Assembly: GCA_020425885.1 (NCBI GenBank)
Contig: JAGQRA010000146.1
Coordinates: forward strand, 1-5,171
DNA: 5,171 bases
Direction: 5' to 3'
Source: Planctomycetota bacterium
GTDB taxonomy: Bacteria; Planctomycetota; UBA1135; UBA2386
The translations under genes were made by a program, and so were the position numbers. The notes under the pieces are model-generated. The model ran no database searches and was not told the DNA's origin. It saw only the letters and a list, made by a program, of their open reading frames with translations. Positions 1 through 5,171 of the stretch are shown in pieces. Each line of letters begins with the position of its first letter. The first letter of the stretch is position 1.

Positions 1-974
1 AGCGGGGAAGAGTCGAATCTGGCATTGGTAGTCGGCAGACCATTGCTCCAGGACGAGAAGGTCCGATTGCCGTCGTTGTGGAACACCTGGGCATCGTCAC
101 CCACGACCGCGATGTCCGGCATGCCATCGCCATCGATGTCGCCCACCGCGACGTCGTGGATTCCCAAGTTCGGGAGCGGCAGGTTCGGGCCCGGTGTCCA
201 CCCGCCGTGCCCGTCGCCGAACAGCACGAGCCCAGGCAGGGCAAGGTCGAGGTTGCCGTCGCCGTCGAAGTCACCCGGCGCGCAGTTGTTGCAGGCCACC
301 GGCACCGGAATCGCCGTCGAGTTCCACGCCGTGCCGTTCCAGTGGCAAGTCCACACCAGCCAGCTGGCAGGTGTGACCTCGGTGCCCAGGATCTCGTCGC
401 GGCCGTCGCCGTCGACATCGCCCGCGACCACGAAGAGGAGGGCCGGGAGTCCCTCGGCTTCGACCATCGTCGGCGGTTCGGCGACCAAGGTAACCGTCTT
501 GGCCTGGTTGCCGCCGATCAGCGCGAAGTCGGACTGCGGTGTCGTCCAGGTACTGCCCGTCTGAGTGACGAGCGCGACCTTGAACCTGGCGCTGGCCGGC
601 AGCGATGCGGGAGCGAGCAGACGGACGGCGACCGAGGCGTTGAAGCTCTGGTTGTAGCCGTGGAACGAGGTCAGGTAGTGGCCAGGCTCGACGGTGAACA
701 GCGACAGCACCGCGGGATCGTCGTGCACCACGCCCGGTGGAGATGCGGTCTGGTTTGGCACCCAGCTCGCGATCGTCACCCCGAGCGGAAGCTCGAGCAC
801 GCACCCGACCATGCCACCGTTCGTCGAGGTGGTGTCCTGGCCCCAGACCGTCACCGCGAACTCGTGGCCAGCCCAGACAGTGGCGGGCACGTCGAACAGG
901 GTGAGCACAGGGCTGCACGTGGCGGCCGGCAGCACGAACAACGCGAGTGCGAGCAGGATCCTGGTCTTGCGCAT
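1..974 (-). CDS. Secreted FG-GAP/VCBS repeat beta-propeller protein (3' end cut by window edge)
   Basis: The frame reads open from the ATG at 974 to the left edge with no stop, giving at least 324 residues; the C-terminus lies outside the window. The N-terminus (MRKTRILLALALFVLPAATC) is a Sec signal peptide with two basic residues and a hydrophobic core; Cys20 is preceded by AAT, a poor lipobox, so plain secretion is more likely than lipidation. Residues about 22-175 are rich in V, T and aromatics and look like an Ig-like or beta-sandwich domain of unknown type. Three FG-GAP/VCBS calcium-binding loops follow: GDVDGDGRDEIL (185-196), GDFDGDGNLDLALPG (234-248) and GDIDGDGMPDIAVVG (278-292), spaced 49 and 44 residues, about one propeller blade each. 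Such proteins are usually extracellular and serve in adhesion or calcium-dependent structure; the ligand here is unknown. The start is supported by a GAGGTG site 6 nt upstream. It is transcribed divergently from the gene at 1245. Confidence 0.9.
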   Translation of the reverse strand, partial: MRKTRILLALALFVLPAATCSPVLTLFDVPATVWAGHEFAVTVWGQDTTSTNGGMVGCVLELPLGVTIASWVPNQTASPPGVVHDDPAVLSLFTVEPGHYLTSFHGYNQSFNASVAVRLLAPASLPASARFKVALVTQTGSTWTTPQSDFALIGGNQAKTVTLVAEPPTMVEAEGLPALLFVVAGDVDGDGRDEILGTEVTPASWLVWTCHWNGTAWNSTAIPVPVACNNCAPGDFDGDGNLDLALPGLVLFGDGHGGWTPGPNLPLPNLGIHDVAVGDIDGDGMPDIAVVGDDAQVFHNDGNRTFSSWSNGLPTTNARFDSSP

Positions 975-980
975 GGGCTC

Positions 981-986
981 CACCTC
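981..986 (-). promoter_or_regulatory. Ribosome binding site of the FG-GAP protein gene
   Basis: On the minus strand the sequence GAGGTG lies 6 nt before the ATG at 974, a good match to the anti-Shine-Dalgarno sequence at normal spacing. It decides the start and places it directly before a signal peptide. It is the only clear Shine-Dalgarno site in the window; the other three genes lack one. Confidence 0.65.
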
Positions 987-1001
987 GTTTGGGACGGACG
1001 G

Positions 1002-1007
1002 ATGCTA
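1002..1007 (-). promoter_or_regulatory. Possible -10 box of the FG-GAP protein gene
   Basis: The minus strand reads TAGCAT here, fitting the TAnnnT pattern of a sigma-70 type -10 element. Transcription would begin near 995 and give a leader of about 20 nt that includes the ribosome binding site. No convincing -35 hexamer is visible 16-18 bp upstream, so this is a weak call. A 6-bp inverted repeat (CAGGAT at 1009-1014, ATCCTG at 1027-1032) lies just upstream. Confidence 0.3.
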
Positions 1008-1157
1008 CCAGGATCCACCTGGCTCGATCCTGCAGACGTCGGGGTGGCCGTCGTGTGACCCTCAATCCAAGTGGTCCCAATCCGCGGGCTGGATCACCGG
1101 AATTGCACCCCGCACCGGCATCGCCTTATCGCCGTGAAGCAGCCCTCTGCCAGGAGT

Positions 1158-1173
1158 GCCTCGAGCCCGAGGC
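1158..1173. other. Compact hairpin GCCTCG-4 nt-CGAGGC in divergent intergenic region
   Basis: A perfect 6-bp GC-rich stem with a 4-nt loop (agcc) lies between the divergent genes, about 70 nt before the start at 1245. There is no T-run on either side, so a canonical intrinsic terminator is not indicated. It could be an operator, a structural element or chance; in DNA this GC-rich, chance is plausible. Confidence 0.3.
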
Positions 1174-1229
1174 TGGTCCGTTCGAGCGTCTGAGCAGGGT
1201 CGGTGCCGGGCTCGAGCTGCCGGCGCTGG

Positions 1230-1235
1230 TATCCT
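1230..1235 (+). promoter_or_regulatory. Possible -10 box of the gene at 1245 (near-leaderless)
   Basis: TATCCT matches TAnnnT, and only 9 nt (gaccaactc) separate it from the ATG at 1245. With the usual 6-7 nt from -10 to start site, the transcript would have only 2-3 untranslated nucleotides. The absence of any Shine-Dalgarno sequence before this ATG agrees with leaderless or near-leaderless translation. No good -35 hexamer is visible. Confidence 0.4.
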
Positions 1236-1244
1236 GACCAACTC

Positions 1245-2201
1245 ATGAGGAGCGCCGCATTCGTATCTGCCTTCGCCTTCGTCGCCGCCGCCGTCTTCGG
1301 CCAGGACGATCCCGTGGCCGCCGGGCGCGCCGCGTTCCGACGGGCGAGTTCCGAGGCCGACAAGATCGCCGCGCTCGATGTGATCGCGAAGCCGACCGGA
1401 GCTGCCGAGGTCGCGGCTGTGATCGCGGCGCTCGGCGAGGGCCTGCGCGACGACAGCGTGGCCGTCCGGGTGCACGCGATCGGCCTGGTGGCGGCAGCAT
1501 CGGATCGCGGCGCGGCGCTCGCCGAGTTGGTTGCCGGTTGCCAGGCATTGGCTTCGAGGTGGGAGCGGATATCGGTCGAGGATCGCCCCGAGCTCGGAAC
1601 GAAGAAGCTGCCCGATCTCTTCGAGGACCCCGAGGGTTTCCGCAAGGCCATGGACGAGATGAAGGTGAATCTCGAGAAGCTGAAGACGTGGACTGACCGG
1701 CTCGCCGAGGAGAACCGGGTCGTCGAGAGCTACCTGCGCGCGCTCGCCGGGTTCGACGACGATCGCATGATCGATGGCTACGGGTCGCTGCTCGCGGTCA
1801 CCGGCGTCGACGATCACGGCCGCGACATCGCGCGCGCGCTGTTCGCGCGGGAGACGCGGCTGGCGCTCATCACCGCGATCGAACCGCTGCGCGTGCAGGA
1901 GAAGCGGGTCGGTGAACTCGAAGACCGGGTGAACAAGATCCGCCGGACGAAGCCGGGTGCGCCACCGAAGAGCTGGCGTGGCAGGCGAGAGGCCTGGGCC
2001 GATCAGGAAGCCAAACGCATCGCGAAGCGGGTCGACGGCGCCCGGAAGAGCATGAGCAAAGCCGAAGGTGCAGGCCGCAGCTACGCCGACCTCCTGCGCA
2101 CGCTGGCCGCGGAGCATGGCTTGCCCGAGCCGCCTAAGGACGAGCAGTTCTCGAGCTGGCGGGCGTGGGTGCAGCGCGCCGCCAAGGCGCTGTCGAAGTA
2201 G
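1245..2201 (+). CDS. Secreted helical protein with HEAT-like N-terminal part and coiled-coil segments, function unknown
   Basis: This encodes 318 residues. An in-frame ATG at 1203 exists, but the ATG at 1245 is preferred because it puts the signal peptide MRSAAFVSAFAFVAAAVFG at the N-terminus (likely cut before Q20); neither start has a Shine-Dalgarno site. Residues about 37-87 form paired amphipathic helices with the spacing of HEAT-like repeats (IAALDVIAKP, then VAAVIAALGEGLRDD, then VAVRVHAIGLVAAASD). Residues 136-163 and 213-234 are charged helices with heptad-like leucine, isoleucine and valine positions, suggesting coiled coils. The C-terminal third is lysine- and arginine-rich and ends in a Trp-containing helix (SSWRAWVQRAAKALSK). 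I see no catalytic motif, and no membrane segment beyond the signal peptide. A periplasmic scaffold or protein-binding role is inference only. Its 3' end converges on the minus-strand gene ending at 2383. I do not recognise the family. Confidence 0.85.
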   Translation: MRSAAFVSAFAFVAAAVFGQDDPVAAGRAAFRRASSEADKIAALDVIAKPTGAAEVAAVIAALGEGLRDDSVAVRVHAIGLVAAASDRGAALAELVAGCQALASRWERISVEDRPELGTKKLPDLFEDPEGFRKAMDEMKVNLEKLKTWTDRLAEENRVVESYLRALAGFDDDRMIDGYGSLLAVTGVDDHGRDIARALFARETRLALITAIEPLRVQEKRVGELEDRVNKIRRTKPGAPPKSWRGRREAWADQEAKRIAKRVDGARKSMSKAEGAGRSYADLLRTLAAEHGLPEPPKDEQFSSWRAWVQRAAKALSK

Positions 2202-2235
2202 AGCGCCCCTTGTCCTTCTCCGACCACTTCCGCCG

Positions 2236-2261
2236 CGTCGAGCCATGCGACTGGCTCGACG
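2236..2261. terminator. Candidate bidirectional terminator: 9-bp perfect stem between convergent genes
   Basis: CGTCGAGCC (2236-2244) and GGCTCGACG (2253-2261) form a perfect 9-bp stem with an 8-nt loop (ATGCGACT). It starts 35 nt after the stop at 2201 and lies downstream of the minus-strand gene ending at 2383, where a shared terminator would be expected. No T-run follows on either strand, so termination is inferred from position and stem strength only. Confidence 0.45.
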
Positions 2262-2299
2262 ACGACCGGCATCGGCGTCGGCGATCTCGCGGCTCGCCT

Positions 2300-2321
2300 G
2301 CTGGCCGTGCCGAACGGCAGC
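2300..2321. terminator. Second stem in the convergent intergenic region (bulged)
   Basis: GCCGT (2304-2308) pairs with ACGGC (2314-2318) around a 5-nt loop, and GCT (2300-2302) pairs with AGC (2319-2321) across one bulged G at 2303, giving 8 bp in all. It is the nearer stem to the end of the minus-strand gene, about 60 nt beyond its stop. There is no T-run, so it is a weak terminator candidate. Confidence 0.3.
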
Positions 2322-2382
2322 AACGTCAACCCGGGTGGCGTTCTGATTCGAGGGCAAAGTGCGATGACGACAGATCACGAGT

Positions 2383-3330
2383 TCAACTCCTGTCGAGAAC
2401 GAGAGGCTCTACCCCCCGCCGGGCGCCAATGAGCACCAACGACAGCTGTCGGCTCGGGTCACCGACACGGTGGGCCTGCAGCGCCAGCAAGCCACCGGCG
2501 AGGGCAAATGGGGCCCGCGGCGCCGCGATCAGGAGCCGCACGTCGATCAACCGTGTCGCCCCCGCAGCGATCGCCATCGGCAAGCTCCAGGCCTCGCCTA
2601 CGAGCGGGTCCAGCATCGGCGACGGCACCGCGAGGTCGAAGGAAGCCTGCGTCGTCAAGCCGCCGGCGAGGGCGACCGTCAGCATGTCGCCGAGCGAGAC
2701 CAGTTCGTGCAGCAGGGCGGCGAGGTGCTCGTCTTTCTGGATGAGCTGAATCACGGAGAGCAACGTCACCATGCTGCGGAACGACGCGTCGATCTCCGCG
2801 GGCGAACAGACGTCCTCGAGGGGTCGGCCTTCGCATTCGCGCAACCGACGAATCTCGCGATAGCGTCCCGCCTGGGCGCACACACCGTGGAGACCATGGC
2901 AGAGGAAGTCGGCGGGCAACCAGAGCGTCGACGTCGCCGGCTCGGCACCGGGCGAGCAAAGATCGAGGACGGCCATCGCATTCCGCGACTCGTAGGTCCG
3001 CGGCGCGAGATCTTCCGGTGTGACCTCCAGAGACGTAACCGACGAGGTCTCGCCGGCGGGCAGCACCGCCGTCAGGCGCAGCGTGAAATCGCGCACCTCA
3101 TCGCCGTGCACGAGGCGTAGGCCGAAGACCAGCGTATCGCCCAAGCGGATCGCCATCGCCTCATCGGGCTCGAGCGCCGCGAGGGCGAGACCGTCGAGTC
3201 CCGCCCAAGGGAAGTCGGCGGCTCCGATCGCAGGCGAGAATGGCTCCGCCGGCGGACGTTGCTGCGATGTCGGCGCAGCGCAGGCGGTTGCGAGGAGGAA
3301 TGAGACACCGGAACGCAGATCCCGCCACAT
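2383..3330 (-). CDS. Putative lipoprotein with cysteine-rich central part, function unknown
   Basis: This encodes 315 residues from the ATG at 3330 to the TGA at 2385-2383. The N-terminus (MWRDLRSGVSFLLATAC) resembles a short lipoprotein signal peptide with Cys17 as possible anchor; the lipobox ATAC is imperfect because position -3 is Ala, so secretion without lipid is possible. A Pro/Gln-rich linker follows (about 18-34). Residues about 60-104 look like beta-strands (RLGDTLVFGLRLVHGDEVRD, then FTLRLTAVLP). The central region has five cysteines (125, 144, 151, 166, 175), several flanked by His or Glu. Residues 180-223 are a long hydrophobic-amphipathic helical stretch. The C-terminal part (about 255-305) has beta-like segments including DVRLLIAAP and LSLVLIGARR. 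No enzyme motif is seen and I do not recognise the family. The cysteines could form disulfides outside the cytoplasm or bind a metal; neither is shown. No Shine-Dalgarno site precedes the start. Confidence 0.85.
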   Translation of the reverse strand: MWRDLRSGVSFLLATACAAPTSQQRPPAEPFSPAIGAADFPWAGLDGLALAALEPDEAMAIRLGDTLVFGLRLVHGDEVRDFTLRLTAVLPAGETSSVTSLEVTPEDLAPRTYESRNAMAVLDLCSPGAEPATSTLWLPADFLCHGLHGVCAQAGRYREIRRLRECEGRPLEDVCSPAEIDASFRSMVTLLSVIQLIQKDEHLAALLHELVSLGDMLTVALAGGLTTQASFDLAVPSPMLDPLVGEAWSLPMAIAAGATRLIDVRLLIAAPRAPFALAGGLLALQAHRVGDPSRQLSLVLIGARRGVEPLVLDRS

Positions 3331-3336
3331 CGGCGC

Positions 3337-3342
3337 AGCCTA
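3337..3342 (-). promoter_or_regulatory. Possible -10 box of the lipoprotein gene (leaderless)
   Basis: The minus strand reads TAGGCT (TAnnnT) ending 6 nt before the ATG at 3330, so transcription would start at or within a base or two of the initiation codon. A partial -35 (CTGTCG on the minus strand, 3360-3365; 3 of 6 matches to TTGACA) lies at 17-bp spacing. There is no Shine-Dalgarno sequence, consistent with a leaderless mRNA. Confidence 0.4.
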
Positions 3343-3373
3343 CACACGAACTAGCACGGCGACAGAGTGTTCT

Positions 3374-3401
3374 TGGTCGAGTTCGGGCCGTAGGTCGACC
3401 A
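3374..3401. other. 7-bp inverted repeat TGGTCGA-14 nt-TCGACCA, possible operator
   Basis: TGGTCGA (3374-3380) is repeated inverted as TCGACCA (3395-3401). The right arm overlaps the small palindrome GGTCGACC (3393-3400), so GGTCGA also occurs as a direct repeat 18 bp apart. It sits in the divergent region, just upstream of the -35 position proposed for the minus-strand lipoprotein gene, where a regulator site would be plausible. No regulator gene is present in the window, and chance is not excluded. Confidence 0.3.
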
Positions 3402-3501
3402 TGCCGAGCGGAGGTAGGGCGGCGCTTCTACCCCGAAAGCCCGTCAGCGGTGGAAGACCGTCTCGAGCGCCCGCGTGCCGTAGCGATTGCAGACGCCACT
3501 C

Positions 3502-3519
3502 CTCTCGCCCTCCCGAGAG
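3502..3519. other. Small inverted repeat CTCTCG-6 nt-CGAGAG upstream of the BNR_4 gene
   Basis: A perfect 6-bp stem (CTCTCG 3502-3507, CGAGAG 3514-3519) with a pyrimidine loop lies about 57 nt before the start at 3576. A TAGCGT hexamer at 3547-3552 could act as a -10 element with a leader of about 16 nt, but no -35 is evident. The role of the repeat is unknown; it may bind a regulator or be chance. Confidence 0.25.
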
Positions 3520-3575
3520 TGATGGCCATGAGCATCATTCAGGCAGTAGCGTGAAGTCCACTCCCCCACGCCACC

Positions 3576-5171
3576 ATGACCGCACCCATCACCCCTCGCC
3601 TTGCGGCCGCCCTGAGCCTTTCCCTTCTCCTCGTCCCGGCCGCGGCCCAGGACCAGGTCGCCGGACACTTGCTCGCGTTCGCCGACAACGGTGCCTGGTG
3701 CTGGTTCGAGGACAACCGCGCCGTCATCGATCCGTTGCGCGGGCGATTGCTCGTCGGCTCGGTCGGCGACAGCAGCGGCCTCGGTGGCACGGCGCGCAGC
3801 GGTGACATCGACCTCAACTGGCTCGACCTCACCGAGGGACGCTTCGGCAGCTTCGAGCTGCACAACCAACTCGAAGGCGACGACCACGACTCGCCCGCCT
3901 TCCTCGTGCGCCCCGATGGCCACTACCTCACGCTCTACTGCCGTCACGGCGGCGACAACCTCACCCGCTACCGGATCTCGACGCAGCCGGGCGATCCGAC
4001 GGCGTGGTCGCCGCTCGCGAACTACACGCACGGCGCCGGCGTGACCTACTCGAACGTCTACCACCTGCGCGAGACGGGGCGCACCTACGACTTCTGCCGT
4101 GCGGTCAACTTCGACCCCAACGTCATCTGGAGCGACGACGACGGCGCGACCTGGTCCGGGGCCGGCAAGCTGCTGACCGAAGGCGGCGGCAGCGATCGAC
4201 CCTACGCGCGCTACGCCTCCGACGACCGCCGCCGCGTGCACGTGCTGACGACGAACCGCCACCCGCGCAACTACGACAACTCGATCTACCACGGCTACGT
4301 CGAGAACGACCAGCTGCACCGCAGCGACGGCACCGTGATCGACGGCAACATCTTCGACGGCAGCGGCCGGCCGCCGAGCCAGCTGACTCCCGTGTTCACC
4401 ACCGGCACCGTCGTCGGCGGCGTCACCATGCGCCGCGGCTGGACGATCGACCTCGAGGCCGACGACGGCGACACCGTACGCGCGCTGTTCCAGATGCGCG
4501 CCAACGACAGCAACGCCGACCACCGCCTGTTCTTCGGCCGCTTCGACGGCACGAGCTGGCGCACGCACGAGGTCTGCCGCCTCGGCAGCTACCTCTACGC
4601 CGCCGAGGACGACTACACCGGCCTCGCCGCGCTGCACCCCGACCGCACCGACACGATCTACGTCTCGACGCCGATCGACCCGCGCAGCGGCAGCACGACG
4701 GCGCACTACGAGATCTACCTCGGCACGACCGCCAACCAGGGCGCGAACTGGAGCTGGACCGCGGTCACCGCGAACTCGTCGGTCGACAACCTGCGCCCGA
4801 TCGTGCCGGCCTGGGACGCGCAGCACACGGCGCTGCTCTGGCTGCGCGGCAACTACTACTCGTACACCAGCTTCGACCTCGCCGTCGTCGGCCGCATCGA
4901 GGCGCCCGAGCAGGTCTTCGATCCGGCGACCTACCACGACGCGACGACCGCCAACACCACGCTCGCGAACGGCGCGGCCGCCAATCCGACCGGTCCGAGC
5001 TCGACGCAGGGCGCCGACGACGGCCGTTGGCACCTGCGCTCGGGCTACGGCAACGGCGGTGAGGTCTGGACCGCGAGCGAGACCGGTGCCGAGGACGCGC
5101 CGACGCTGCGCACGCGACTCACGGGCGTCGCGGCCGGCAGGCACGACGTGTTCCTCGTCTTCTGGTCGAAC
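3576..5171 (+). CDS. Secreted BNR_4-type beta-propeller protein, probable polysaccharide-active enzyme (3' end cut by window edge)
   Basis: This gene is open from the ATG at 3576 to the right edge: 532 residues, C-terminus missing. An in-frame TGA at 3552 rules out longer starts. The signal peptide has its core at residues 9-20 and a clear AAA cut site before Q25. Residues about 28-440 match the BNR_4 (BNR repeat-containing) family, a propeller fold shared with ulvan lyase families PL24/PL25. Visible signs are CRHGGDN (122-128), a full Asp-box SDDDGATW (186-193, pattern SxDxGxTW), SDRPYARYAS (206-215), RHPRNYDNSIYHGY (228-241), and DNLRPIVPAWD then ALLWLRG (404-425). In this fold His, Tyr and Arg residues act in lyase chemistry; His124, Arg208, Tyr210, His229 and Tyr238 are candidates by motif only. 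The substrate is unknown, probably an acidic or sulfated algal or extracellular glycan. From about 445 a second domain begins and is truncated. No Shine-Dalgarno site is seen. Confidence 0.85.
   Translation, partial: MTAPITPRLAAALSLSLLLVPAAAQDQVAGHLLAFADNGAWCWFEDNRAVIDPLRGRLLVGSVGDSSGLGGTARSGDIDLNWLDLTEGRFGSFELHNQLEGDDHDSPAFLVRPDGHYLTLYCRHGGDNLTRYRISTQPGDPTAWSPLANYTHGAGVTYSNVYHLRETGRTYDFCRAVNFDPNVIWSDDDGATWSGAGKLLTEGGGSDRPYARYASDDRRRVHVLTTNRHPRNYDNSIYHGYVENDQLHRSDGTVIDGNIFDGSGRPPSQLTPVFTTGTVVGGVTMRRGWTIDLEADDGDTVRALFQMRANDSNADHRLFFGRFDGTSWRTHEVCRLGSYLYAAEDDYTGLAALHPDRTDTIYVSTPIDPRSGSTTAHYEIYLGTTANQGANWSWTAVTANSSVDNLRPIVPAWDAQHTALLWLRGNYYSYTSFDLAVVGRIEAPEQVFDPATYHDATTANTTLANGAAANPTGPSSTQGADDGRWHLRSGYGNGGEVWTASETGAEDAPTLRTRLTGVAAGRHDVFLVFWSN

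Noticed and set aside
78..1058. A 326-residue plus-strand frame opposite the FG-GAP gene
   Set aside because: Its composition (Arg, His, Val, Gln rich) has no domain pattern, and the opposite strand shows three FG-GAP calcium loops, a signal peptide and a ribosome binding site.
1205..1224. Nested palindromes GCCGG/CCGGC around GCTCGAGC
   Set aside because: Short GC-rich palindromes are common by chance at this base composition, and nothing ties this one to a function.
1203..1244. Upstream ATG at 1203 as the start of the HEAT-like gene
   Set aside because: It would put 14 polar residues (MPGSSCRRWYPDQL) before the signal peptide and span the -10-like box; ATG 1245 begins exactly at the signal peptide.
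1062..2378. A 438-residue minus-strand frame opposite the HEAT-like gene
   Set aside because: It overlaps the plus-strand gene that has a signal peptide and plausible helical structure; its own translation is Arg-rich and lacks motifs. Only its last 19 residues looked protein-like, and they are reported separately.
3420..3530. A possible tRNA in the gap before the BNR_4 gene
   Set aside because: The stretch has some GTTC-like and stem-like pieces, but no acceptor stem, anticodon arm and T-loop could be placed together in cloverleaf order.
4004..5062. A 352-residue plus-strand frame inside the BNR_4 gene
   Set aside because: It is extremely Arg-rich with low complexity and lies out of frame within a well-supported gene.
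3444..5144. A 566-residue open frame on the minus strand opposite the BNR_4 gene
   Set aside because: Its translation is dominated by Val, Ala, Arg and Gly with no domain pattern, as expected from the reverse complement of a GC-rich gene. The plus-strand frame has a signal peptide, an Asp-box and family motifs.

Overview
The window comes from a bacterium with a high-GC genome. All four protein-coding genes predict exported or lipid-anchored proteins. The mix of an FG-GAP/VCBS repeat protein, a large BNR_4-type glycan-active beta-propeller protein, weakly conserved secreted proteins and mostly absent Shine-Dalgarno sites fits an environmental Planctomycetota-like genome best. This assignment rests on style of gene content, not on a marker gene, and is moderate to low in confidence.

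Layout, left to right. (1) Positions 1-974, minus strand: a secreted FG-GAP/VCBS beta-propeller protein whose 3' part runs off the left edge. (2) 975-1244: a divergent intergenic region with a good ribosome binding site for gene 1, a -10-like box just before gene 2, and one compact hairpin. (3) 1245-2201, plus: a secreted, mostly helical protein with a HEAT-like N-terminal part and coiled-coil-like segments; family not recognised. (4) 2202-2382: a convergent intergenic region with a 9-bp perfect stem and a second bulged stem, candidate bidirectional terminators. (5) 2383-3330, minus: a putative lipoprotein with a cysteine-rich central part; family not recognised. (6) 3331-3575: a divergent intergenic region with a -10-like box placed for near-leaderless transcription of gene 3 and a 7-bp inverted repeat. 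(7) 3576-5171, plus: a secreted BNR_4-type protein with an Asp-box and several recognisable family motifs, followed by the start of a second domain cut off by the right edge.

The genes alternate in strand (-,+,-,+), so none can share an operon with its neighbour and each needs its own promoter. I see no evidence that they form one pathway. The only gene with a suggested biochemical role is the last one, which probably acts on an extracellular polysaccharide. I found no RNA gene, mobile element, CRISPR array or defence system, and the window does not convincingly contain a new multi-gene system. The most useful leads are the uncharacterised C-terminal domain of the BNR_4 protein, the cysteine-rich lipoprotein, and the near-leaderless promoter arrangement.
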